Shown: in pieces, positions 21,489-33,400 of the stretch
How the letters are laid out: each line of letters opens with the position of its first letter
Numbering within the stretch: position 1 is the first letter of the stretch
Assembly (NCBI RefSeq): GCF_963678635.1
Contig: NC_087063.1
Coordinates: 71,321,617 to 71,385,616 of the forward strand
Source: Symsagittifera roscoffensis
Lineage: Eukaryota; Xenacoelomorpha; Acoela; Convolutidae
Direction of reading: 5' to 3'
Length of the DNA: 64,000 nt
The notes under the pieces: generated by a model
Told to the model about the DNA's origin: nothing
The model's input: the letters and a program-made list of their open reading frames with translations, nothing else
Databases searched by the model: none
Program-made: the position numbers and the translations under genes

Positions 21489-24400
21489 GTAAATCATACA
21501 TCACGTCATTATCGTGTGGCATCTTTTATGTTATTAGAGTGAAAATTGAAGATGGACAATTAGACTTCGCACATCGTATCACTAATGCAAGCAAAACGCA
21601 AAATAAGCACAGCCATTTATGTCAATTTTTGCTTACTGAGAAAATTTCACTGCAAAATGGGAAAAAATCCGATTTAAACGATACGTCTACAAGCGGAGTC
21701 TCGAAATCTAATCGTGCTAGCAATTTTTTCTGAACAATTGGTCTAGAGGTAGCGTCCATGCCTGGTACGATTGAGGTCGAGGGTTCGAATCCGGTCAAGA
21801 CCTGACCATTTTGCAAACTGAAAACTTTCAACAATATTTCGTCGGTCTGTCGTTTGCCTTCTTATTCTTTGTTAATTAGTCGATGCAGCATACAGCACGT
21901 GCTTTTATGGTTATTTATGCTTTTTCTAGTGTAATTCAGAGTCTGTTTTCTGAATTGTTTAGCGCAGTGAGGTACTACAAGGCTACTTTATTGAACCGAA
22001 GTCGCAATTATTAGTGCTACTTTTGGTAGAACGTTTAAAACAGGAAGCTAAATTGGCCGTTTAGTAGCACATGCTTGAATAGGGTCTAGGACAACAAGCC
22101 GACGGGACTTCAAGCCGAAGGGACTTCAGGCCGAAAATTAAACTTTACAAGCACCTCAAATTATTATTTTTTCATCTGTAAAACGTTTCTTTTCAAAATT
22201 TTAGGCTAGTTTAGTCCATAATAAGCGTTATTTATGACAATGAATTACTTAGGATTGGCATTAGTTATTAATATCAGCCGTTTTTTGAAATGCATAAATT
22301 ATAAACAAGAAAATTACCTTCAACCGTGTTTTATTTTTCAACTTTCCTAAACATCATTTGGAGGTTTAAATTTCGTGAAAACGCTAATAATTACAGAATA
22401 CAGATCATGAAATTGAGAAATTCTTCAAAAAAGTTTTCAAATTAACCTTATTTCATGACTTAATGAGAAAATGTTCGGCTTGAAGTCCCTAATTTTACGA
22501 TTCGGCTTGAAGTCCCGTCGGCTTGATGTCCGGCACTCGCTTGAATAATGTGCTTTTGAATAATGTGCTTGGACGTTTGATAACTAATAAGTTCAAAATT
22601 AATACATTCTTAGTTCATCCAATTAGCCGAAGAAAGCTGTTTGTTTCATACAACAGTACAATATTATCAAATCCATTTCAAAACTTTCCCAACGCAGTCT
22701 TTTTCGTCAAATTTTTAAAATGAATATTTTATAAACAGTTTGTTTAATAATTTCCAATTTGTTACATTCAAAGTGTGGTTACCTTTAGTTCATTACATTC
22801 CAAACTATTTCTTGTAAAGTTTGTGCTTTTTGCGCATTTTGAAGTTCTCTGCCGCTTTTTTGGTTTTCTTTTGTTTCTATATTCACCAGTGTCACAATTG
22901 TGAAGAGCAGTCAACTGGAAAACTTGAACTTCCGAGGACTGAGGATCAATTCCCGTAGAAGTCATTTTTCAAAACTCAGTTTTTCATGTTTTTTCTTTTT
23001 GACCTTTTTAAAGCTTCTTCCTGGCGTTTTTTTTTGCCTTTGTTTGCAAAGTGCAGCTTCGCCTGTGTAAAGAAAAAAGGATCTTTTTGTCTCGTAAGAG
23101 AATATGCCAATTTATGATCATCTAAATGTTCGATTAAATATCTCGGTTTGTTAGATTTTTCGATTTCATCGCTTTTGGTTTAGTTTTTGTCAGAGTTTCT
23201 GATTTTTTTCCAAGACCAACTACGTTACATACTTGATTGATATTTATAGAAGGGTACACTCTAATTGTACTTTCAAGTTCAAATTAGACTTTCGTTTTGA
23301 CGATTTTTGTCTAAAATTGTCAGCTTTATTACTCGGCTTTATAAGTAACAAAACTAGCTTGATGTTTTCAGTTGAGTTGCCTTGCCTTTTTTGAAGACTG
23401 TGCGCTCAATCTCCGTAAACTAGATAAAACGGCTCGGAAAATAATATTTAACTCGTATTCTCGGCAATACGGACATTCATTGTCAATAATTTATAAATAA
23501 GCCAAAAACTCACATAACTCATGTTCATAATTTCAACGATTCAACAGTTTCAATAAACAAATTGGTGCAAGCTAGCCACAAGAACCGGTCGGTAATGTCC
23601 TTGAGACAAATTGCTCTTTTTGGCGGTCAACCTTAATCAAGGCTGAACCGAATTAGAACCAAAAAACAGTTAAAATAGGATGTAACCCCCGTTTTTAGTA
23701 TATTAATACATGGGCAGGTGGGGGACTCGAACCTACGTCAACTGTTAACCTATATAATCGGCGTTATGGTAGCTTAGGCCACTCGGCCAACTGAGCTTAT
23801 TTTATATGCATCTATACTTGTTTTATTCTACATTTGCATTGCTACATCCTCCCCCCCTGAAGAAGGAAGAACCGGAGCGAGCTTAACGGTCGGCCGCGTG
23901 ACTTCACGGGTTGCGGTCCTGACAAGGGCGGATCGGGCGCAACCGTCCTGTCCGTAGTTTAGCTTGACGATTCGGGCGAGAGGGTAGTACCCACGCGGGC
24001 TATCGGGCTCAATCACGCACACGAGATCGCCTGTTTTAAGAGTGAAGTCAGAATGAGTGTGCCACTTGACACGCTTATTCAGCGAGGGAACATATTCTTG
24101 AAGCCAACGAGACCAAATCGCGTTAGCATATGACTGCGCTCGCACGTACCTTTTCTTGTGATCGAAGTGCTCCCCGGGTAAAAGCGAAGGAAAGCTTGTG
24201 GCATGTTGTCCAAGCAAAAAATGGTTTGGGGTTAACGCTTCTAACTCACGTGAATCGGTACTAACGGGAGTGATTGGCCTCGAATTCAAAGCCTGTTCAA
24301 CTAAGCAGAGTGTTGTTCCTAACACCTCTTCAGTGACTCGCCTACTGCCTAGGATATCGTACAGCACGCGCTTCACGCTTCGGACGAGGCGTTCCCAGGA

Positions 24401-27400
24401 GCCGCCATGATGGGGTGCGCCTGGCGGGTTAAATTTCCAAGTAACACCTTTGTGTGCAAAAATGGTCGGAGCCATGCCATTCCAGCTCTTGATGCAGGCA
24501 AGTAATTCCTTTTCCGCACCAACGAAGTTCGTGCCATTATCCGACCAGATTGTGCTTGGCGTACCACGGCGCGCAACGAACCGTTCAATGCCCATGACAC
24601 ACGAACTGGTGTCCAGAGACGGTACAATCTCAAGGTGTACAGCCCTGGTGGTGAGGCAAGTAAAAAGAAATCCCCATCTTTTTTCCGTGCTTCTGCGAAC
24701 CGGAACGTAAAGCGGTCCAAAGTAATCCACACCCGTATGATTGAAGGGTGGTTGCTTGTATCCGAGACGTTCGACCGGTAAATCGGACATAATTGGCTGG
24801 ATGGTGCTTGCTTTGCGTTTACGGCATGTCACACATTGATTTTCGATAGACCGCAGTAGTCGACGCAACCCAAGTATTGCATATTTCATATTTAAAACGG
24901 AGCGCATGTAATCTAATCCTTGATGAAAATGCTTATGGTGGAGGCTGCGGGCCAACAAACGAACTAAGGTATGTCGGGCGTCGAGTATTATTGGGTGCTT
25001 AGTATCAAACTCGGTATTCACTAAGCGCACAATCCGTCCGGTGGAACGAATGATACCAGCGGGACCGATAAATGGCGAGTATGTGGCAATTTTACTACTA
25101 TTCTTAATAGGTTTGCCAGCGGTGAGTGCTTTTAACTCAACGGGAAAGGATTCCATCTGAGCAAGATGAATCAGTTTGCTTTCTGCAATATCAAGTTCAG
25201 TAGGGTCGGTGATTCGTAAGTCTTTACCACGAAAATGCTTATGTGAAGGCAACACCCTCAACATAAAAGCGACTACTCGTTTATATCTTGTAAAGGAACT
25301 GAACCTTTCCCAATTGAACCCGTGTTCGGGATGTTTGATTGATGTGACATCGGTGACGAAGGAAGATGATGTCTCCAAGCAATTATCAACATCACAAGAA
25401 GGACCCTTCAAACGAATTTTATTGATTACACGTTCGTCGGGTATAAACGGCCAATCAGTAGTCCTGAGAATGCTCGGACCAATAACCCAGCTGCTATCCT
25501 TGAGGGCTTCCGAATAAATCCCCCGCGTACCGGTATCAGCTGGATTATTGCCGCTCAGAACATGGTGCCACTCATCAATAGTGGTCGACTCGAGGATTTC
25601 GCCGACACGATTAGCGACGAATACAGGTAATTTTTCAGTGGAGTTTAGCCACTGCAAAACTGTTGTACTATCTGTCCACATAAAGACATGATTAATAGAG
25701 ACGGTAAGGGCGGTCAGTATATCATCTTTTAGTCGTGTGGCGAGCAGAGCAGCTTGAAGCTCTAGCTTCGGTATAGATAGCGCTTTCATGGGCGCAACGC
25801 GAGCTTTACCAAAGATGAAGGATATTTGAGTTTTATGTGAGCTCGCGAGTCGCGCACGCAAAAATCCAACAGCACAGAAAACGTCCTGCGAGCTATCACC
25901 GAACATGTGGAGCTCAATTTGATCAACAAGCTCTGTGAAGTAACAACGGGGAATAGTCAATTGCCCTAAGAGAGGGAGACCGGAGTGCCACTCGAGAAAC
26001 TTATCTCTTATGTCTTCTGGCAATTCGTCGTCCCAACTTTGACCACTGATTTTCCAAATATCTTTAAGTAAAAGACGGGCCCTAACTGTGTATGGAGCTA
26101 CTAACCCAACAGGGTCAAACACAGAAGAGACGAAACTCAAGACGGTTCGTTGAGTTATTGCTTTATCGAGAGGGCGATCCACGCCTCTGCTAACAACCAA
26201 TGTGTCTTTCACATGGTCCCACTTAAGACCTAAGACGTGTGATGATTGTTCGGCACCGTTACATATTTCCTTGATGGGTGAAGATGAGGTTTCGGATTCC
26301 TCGGGGTTCATTGCTGAAGTGATTTCATCAGCATTACTGACAAATTTAGTCAAATTAAATCCTCCTAATTTTAGTAAGGAAACCAAATCGCGACTAGTTT
26401 TAATTGCTTGGGTAACGTTCTCGAATGAATCCAAGTAATCGTCCATGTAAAATTTTTCATTTACGACTGAGGCGGCCTCAGGGTATGTGGACATATTATC
26501 AGTTGCTGTTTTTCGCAACGCGAAATTGGCGCACGTAGGCGAATCCCGTGGGCCGAATATATGGCGAGTGTACTGATGAACTACCACATCGGAAGTGGTA
26601 TCCTCCCGCCACAAAAAACGGAGCGAAATTTGATCGCGGTTAAGGACTCCTACCTGGAGGAACATACCCTCTATATCCGCGGAGACGGCGTACTTATGTT
26701 GACGGAATCGCAAAAGCACCAAAATTAAATTTTGGAGTAGGTCAGGACCCACCAATAAGGACTTATTTAAGGATGTGCCGTGAAACTTAGAAGCCCCATT
26801 AAGGACTCGGCGCACCTTACCCGGCTTATTCGGATTTACGACGGGATGGTGCGGAAGATACCACTCGCGATCGGAACGCTTACGTGGATCATGCGGTTCG
26901 ACGGTAACGACATAGCCTTTCCTAATGTCCTCTCTAATTGTTTCTGCGTATCTTTCGCGCAGCTCAGGGTCTTTACTTAACCTTCTCTCCAATGATTTAA
27001 ATTGGGCGAGTGACGAGTAATAATTGTTTGGTAGACTGACATTACTATCAATCCAAAGCATAGGCACAATGTATCTTTCGCCATTGTGAACGGTTTCAGA
27101 ATTGAGGATGGATAAAGCATGTTTATCCGCGGCGGAACGGGCATCGACTTGTTTGAAAGCCCCATACGATTCCAACTCGTACCAGGATTTTATCTGGTCG
27201 GTCAGAGAAGAATCTTCAACAACACACTTGAAACACGAAGAAGTAGAATTACCGGACGGCGGCAACGGACCACTTAAGACCCAACCTATCGGTAGGCGAA
27301 CGGAACACGGTGAGTTTTTATCATCAACCAAGATGAATTCAATGGGTCTAACGGCGTGGTAGTAGTCTTGTCCGATAATAACTTCAACGTCCTCATAAGT

Positions 27401-30400
27401 ATATTGAATGGGCTTAATAGGTGCTAATTGTGGATATTTATTCTGCAAATCAGCAATGTTGATTAATTCGGAACCAATCCGAATACTGTCTTTAACATAT
27501 GCACAGAGAGAAAATACGAAATCACTATTATTCGGCTCGGAGGAAACTGTAAACTTGACCCTCTGAGTCTCAACAACGGTGGTCGAATTGAAACCACTAA
27601 TTGACAAGTTAACGGGCTCCCCTACTAAGCCGAGACGGTTTACGAGTGACGAAGATACCCAGGAGTGAGTCGATGCACTATCACAAAGAACCAACGTCAG
27701 GAGACTGGTTACATCCGAGGATACACCAAGTGTTGCAATTGGCAACAACCCTTTAGAAGATTCAATGTCATGTACATCACTAACAGCGGCATGGGTGGAA
27801 GTGTTTGTATTCTCCTTGGATTTGTTTATTCCAGCCTTATTCGAGACCTTCGAATTTTCCTTCCGAGGAAATATTCTTTCGGCTCCATGGAGCAAGACAT
27901 TATGTGTGCTATCACACTCTGGCTTCGGGCACTTTTTTGCTCTAGAACATTGCCGGAAACTATGATTGCCATTAAAGGCAAGCGAAGCAAAGTTTCTGTT
28001 CAGCTACGTATTTTGCTCGCTGAGTAGCATTCTTTTCCTTAAAAACAGCACAATTCCACAATGCATGACTACCCTTACACAAAACGCACGGCGGAAACTT
28101 AGACTTATCCTGAGCCTTACTACTTACCTGGCTATTGGCTGCAAAAACTTTGGTTGTTTTTGGTTTAACTGGTTCCTCGTTTTTTGCCTTAGAGTTGAGT
28201 AAACGTAATCTTTCATGCCCCTCGGCCTTTTCTTTCAACCAGTTGTTAAAGTCTAAGAGTGTTGGTCGCTGCCAATTATGTCTAACAGTATGCATTGACC
28301 AAGCCTCCTTGAGGTTAGGCGGAAGTTTACTAACAGCTTGGTTTAACAGGTTAACACTCTTTAGATCATCGTTGATAGACAATGATTTGAAAACTGCTAC
28401 GAGGCCAGATATTGCAGAGAAGAAACTAATGACATTTTCCGAATTGTGCATCTTAAGTGGAGGAAAAGTATTCAGCTTATCAAGATGCGCACCAACAATG
28501 GCATGTGGTTGCCCAAACTTCCGTTGCAAGGTGGCCAGTGCATCCTTGTACATAACGCCACTATAACTAAACTCCGCAAATTGCGGTTTTTGCTTTGCCT
28601 GTGACGAGCGTTTTTAAGTATGTCAGTTTCGTATCATCGGTGAGAACAGCGGAATCAACGGTGGACTTAAACTGACCAAACCATTCGTGCCAGTTTAACG
28701 GGTTGCCGTCAAACTGGGCCAACTTCCATTCAGGAAGATGATCTTTGCGGCTATGCATCAATAATTCCGCCAATTCACGAGCGGAGAGAGGTCGATCCGA
28801 TGAACAACCTTGGTTCGGATAAGCAGAAGACGGTGCGTAGTCTTCGTTGACTGGCTGATAACCAGTATTAGTATGATTGACGAAATGCGGAACATGTTGT
28901 GGATGAACTGGGGGAGTATTAAAATACACAGTCCCACCACTAGTATAAGGAGCGGCGGTGTTACACGATGGGACAACAGTTGTCACATTAGAAAAAATGT
29001 TTCCAGCATTACAACACTGAGCAGGCGTGACGATTGGAGTTGTAGCAGCCAATCGCCATAAGTTTGCATCACTTGTGTAGTAATCGTTGATACTAGGTGA
29101 CACAGTATGCGGAACAAAGGGAAGATTATGTTGCGTCTGGACTGGCGCTGCATGGCAATTAGGTGCCGAAAAGAAAACCGGCGTTGGGTTTACTCCAAAA
29201 GATGAGAAGCCACCGCCAGCAAATGCAGGCGACAAAGAAACAAAACCAGAACCTGGTTGGGCCGGTAACATTGGGACAGGTAATGACTCCGGTTGCGCGA
29301 TGGCAAAACTACCATTAGTTATGTTTGAACTCATGGTCTGTAAAGGAACAGCAGACGGTGGTGACACGTGTGCACTAGAATGCATATTGTTAACTGGGAA
29401 TGGAACAGAGGCTGGGAATGAAACAGAAGCTTGCAATGGCAAACGGCTTGCACTGCCAAATTGAGGCATAGCCCGATGTCCATAACTATGGATTCCAGGG
29501 TCACTAAATGCTGTGTGCTCATGGTTATGACTATTACTGGTGTGAATTGCATTAGCAAGGAGGGCGGAAGTCGTCGGTCCTGACGAAATGGGTACACGAG
29601 TGAAGGCCTGCAAACCTGGCGCACTAGCAATGTCGGGAGGTGCTTGTGAACTAACAGAGTCTACCCAATCATTAGTTCGATCGGTTGCTACCTTTGAAAT
29701 AGGTTGACTTACTCCTGTTAAGTTACTTTCCGCTACCTTCTCGCTAACCTCAGATGAACTGTCCTCAAGTTCAAACGCTTTCAATTCCATTTCAATTAGT
29801 TGCTTTTTATGATTTTCAGCCAATTGCTCTAGTTCCAGCTGACTTTGTTCGAACTTAAGACGGTTCTCTTGCTCTTTAAGTCTTAAAGACACTTGATACT
29901 GCCTTTCCAGCTCCTCATGGCGTCGTTTTACTAAAGCTAACTCATGTCGTTTCTCACTTGATGACATAGTGCGAACAGTCGACGTATGACGAGTGGAAGC
30001 AGATTTATCAGACTTATGTGAGTCAAGCTTTCTACTATCCTTAGACTGATTAGAGACCTTAGACCTGTTTTCAGATACTCGTGCTGCTGATTCACTTGTT
30101 TTGTGCGAGCGTGAGGATGTCTCAGACCTAGTTTGTTGTAAAGATCCCTTGCTCCCTGTAATGCCGGCTGCTGGAAATGACGAAGGTTCAAGGCTCATCT
30201 TGTAACTCTGAGCTTCGTGCATTACTTTATCGTTCATTTCGGTTACTTTCTTAAGCCAAAGGTCTTGCTGAGCAATAATTTTTTCAGGATTTTCCGTTTT
30301 TCCCGCTAACCTAATTAATTGCTCATTGACGTCGACAGCTTTTTCCAACGCAATTTTACATTTGTAAACAGCATTATCAATTTTTGTAGTGCGACTATTA

Positions 30401-33400
30401 TTCTCAATGTACTCAAGTAATAATGAGTGACCTTTAAGCAGCTCATTTTCTAGATTTAGACGGGTTTCGAATAACTTGCGTATCTTACTTTGGAATTTTT
30501 CGTCCATGTTTTTCACAAATTGACAATATTCTACGGATGCTCACTTATAGAAAACAATCAATAAAATGAGATACTGTTTTGGTACGTAATCAAATTTGCA
30601 TTAGTAAATCAACATTAGCTTACAAGACGGGGGAACTTGACGTCTCAAAGCTTCTACCTGAAGCCTATTTCTTATAGCTTTCCGAGCTTTGAGGGGTAAG
30701 CGGTTTCGCTTCTTACGTGTCTTAAGGATGTTAAGATTAGCGCTATAACGCCTTAGAAGGAGGAGAGTCTTTAACTCAAGGGAAGGAGGCTGGTGAAGCT
30801 CTTTGTACTTCTCAATTAGTACCTGGTCCTTAGCCTTACGCTTAGAGATAAAGTCTTTAACGACGTTGAGAACGAGAATACCTGTTGAACCTAAACTTTC
30901 CTCTATATCCTCGGTTCCGTTCCGTCTACAGTATACGATCGCACAAATGTTTGTCCTATACCTTAATAACAAATTGACAAGTTGCTCACTACTCAGCTTG
31001 CGTTTATTGTTGCTGCGGTGCCTACTTATCGAGTTATTAATGGCGTCGTGCCAAATTACAAGGTCGTTACGGTGCGACAAGTAGTGATGAAGGTAGTACT
31101 GTATTGTTTTCTGAGAGTCCCTAGCGTTAAAGTTCAAACTTAAACCTGGCTTCGTAAAGCAAGTATCTTTGACGCGCTTCTGGGACGGAGCGGGAAGTTT
31201 TCGGAGCGCGTGATCCAAAGAACTAGCTCCTAGGATGAATACCATACACTTGGGGGACCTATGCGACGGCTTCGTTACGCTTAAGTACCAATGGGGTTGG
31301 AAAATTAAGTAGGTCGGTTGAACTCCAACAACACACACGGAGTAAACCTGAGGATGAAAGAATTCAACTTAACTCACTTAATATCACCGTACCTGACCAC
31401 TTAACTTTACTGTCACGCAACGAAGTCAATAATCTGACGGGCTGAAACGGCTTTGTTTTACTCGAAGCGAACTGGCTTTCAGTTTCACCAATGGTGGGTG
31501 GGGGATCAGGCAAATTGGTTAAGTTCCAAGAACACACGCGGAAGAAACCTGAGGATGAAAAAACTCAACTTAATTTGCCTGATATTTCGCTACCAGACCA
31601 CTTAACATAAGGTTGGTGTCATCTTACAGCACAGTTTCGCAGAATTCTGGAGACGTTTTGAGGATTTTTTGGCAATTTTTTTACTTTTTATACAAAATTT
31701 TTCAGAAAATTTTGGTCAGTAGGTTCGAGTCATAAACCAATCCAAAAAACTAGTCCAGTACCTCTTGTCTATGTTTCGATTTCACTGATTAATATTCCGT
31801 TCACATATATCCAAAAAATTTTTGGTATCGAGAAAAAATGTCAAGTCAGTTTGTCTATGTACCGACTGTAAGATATTTCAGTTCAACGGAACTGTCCAAA
31901 AATTTTAGGTATTGAGAAAAATTACCGGGGGCTAGCTTGCGGGAAAATTTCTATCATAAATGACATCGTATTTAAATTTATAGCACAATTGGAGTTTTAA
32001 AAGTTTTGGAAACTTCTTAGTTTTAATTGGAGATTGGCGACACCGGTTTTGGATTATGAAACTATCGGCCAGACGCAGAGAAGTTGTTCTTTGATTGCTT
32101 CTATCACTTCCACAAAACGTCTGTAGCTGGCCTGCACTTGTCCAACTGCACTCTTTCGGTCCTTTCAACACTCTGACCACTTCACTAGAGAAGGGAAATT
32201 TGACTGCTTTGACCTTCCAATTTGCTGAGGATCGAAGTTTTCGTCCAGTTGAGGTTGCTCACATTGCAATATTAAACTCATTACTTCAAAATGAGTGCCG
32301 GCGGCGTTTTTTCGTAATTTGTCTCTCGTCCTAGATCCGAATTCTGTTCCGAAACCAATCTTGTCGGGCTGCGAACGAAGATGGGCGTTTTCCTCAAACC
32401 CGCTGTCCAACTTAGTAATCTTTTTCCTTCGTTCTTTAGTTCGCTTTTGAAAACTGGGCTTAGAAATCCATAAACAATGATATCCAAAGTACCAATGAAA
32501 ACTCCGACAATATTATCCCAAACATTAAACCACTCACGAATATAATCCTCTTCAATAGGTCCCTTGTGTTGGAATGCTGAATCGGGACCCTTGTGCGTCG
32601 CCTTCGTCGTGAGATCAAAAAAGGTCCCTTGTGTTGGAATGCTGAATCGGGACCCTTGTGCGTCGCCTTCGTCGTGAGATCAAAAAAGGTCCCTTGTGTT
32701 GGAATGCTGAATCGGGACCCTTGTGCGTCGCCTTCGTCGTGAGATCAAAAAAGGTCCCTTGTGGGGCGCCAAATTGTGCGCTCAATCTCCGTAAACTAGA
32801 TAAAACGGCTCGGAAAATAATATTTAACTCGTATTCTCGGCAATACGGACATTCATTGTCAATAATTTATAAATAAGCCAAAAACTCACATAACTCATGT
32901 TCATAATTTCAACGATTCAACAGTTTCAATAAACAAATTGGTGCAAGCTAGCCACAAGAACCGGTCGGTAATGTCCTTGAGACAAATTGCTCTTTTTGGC
33001 GGTCAACCTTAATCAAGGCTGAACCGAATTAGAACCAAAAAAACAGTTAAAATAGGATGTAACCCACGTTTTTAGTATATTAATACATGGGCAGGTGGGG
33101 GACTCGAACCTACGTCAACTGTTAACCTATATAATCGGCGTTATGGTAGCTTAGGCCACTCGGCCAACTGAGCTTATTTTATATGCATCTATACTTGTTT
33201 TATTCTACATTTGCATTGCAACAAAGACTGACTGCGTTTCATGTGCTTATTCAATATATTTTCGGTCGTTTCCGATTTTTCTGTAAGTTGTGAAAAAATG
33301 TTCTGAAAAAATTTTACTTTTAGTTCTGGTTTTCTTGGCGTTTTCTTTCTTAATTTTTTAGTCTTTTTAGACAGCAGGTTTTTTGTTAGACTTGAAATTG

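Larger units (their letters stand above)
21489..23393. other. VPS15 intron 1, left part
   Basis: This holds a tRNA-like SINE piece (21738-21810), the family D element (22089-22531) and a family E right end (23042-23071). The rest shows nothing recognisable. Confidence 0.6.
23394..33228 (-). mobile_element. BEL/Pao LTR retrotransposon, young, inserted in VPS15 intron 1
   Basis: The 9.8-kb element is bounded by near-identical LTRs (23399-23846 and 32775-33223) and by AAGAC target duplications at 23394-23398 and 33224-33228. It is transcribed from the minus strand: 5' LTR on the right, then PBS, a ~1.4-kb leader with a 65-bp tandem array, an extra ORF (31338-30601), gag (from 30516) and pol (to 23828). 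Domain order protease-RT-RNase H-integrase and the motif types identify BEL/Pao. The LTRs differ at about three positions, so insertion is recent. Two single-base frame offsets break the gag-pol reading. The copy is antisense to VPS15. Confidence 0.95.

Noticed and set aside
21738-21810. Functional tRNA gene
   Set aside because: A and B boxes are present, but the acceptor stem and T stem do not pair properly and similar pieces recur as SINE heads.
23711-23805. Functional tRNA-Leu/Ser gene
   Set aside because: It is part of a BEL/Pao LTR, present in both LTRs, and the acceptor arms are not complementary.
24373-24732. 119-codon minus-strand ORF inside pol
   Set aside because: It is an alternative-frame shadow of the integrase region, with no domain of its own.
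30601-31338. Envelope-like gene in the BEL/Pao element
   Set aside because: It lies upstream of gag and has no signal peptide, transmembrane helix or glycoprotein-like Cys pattern.
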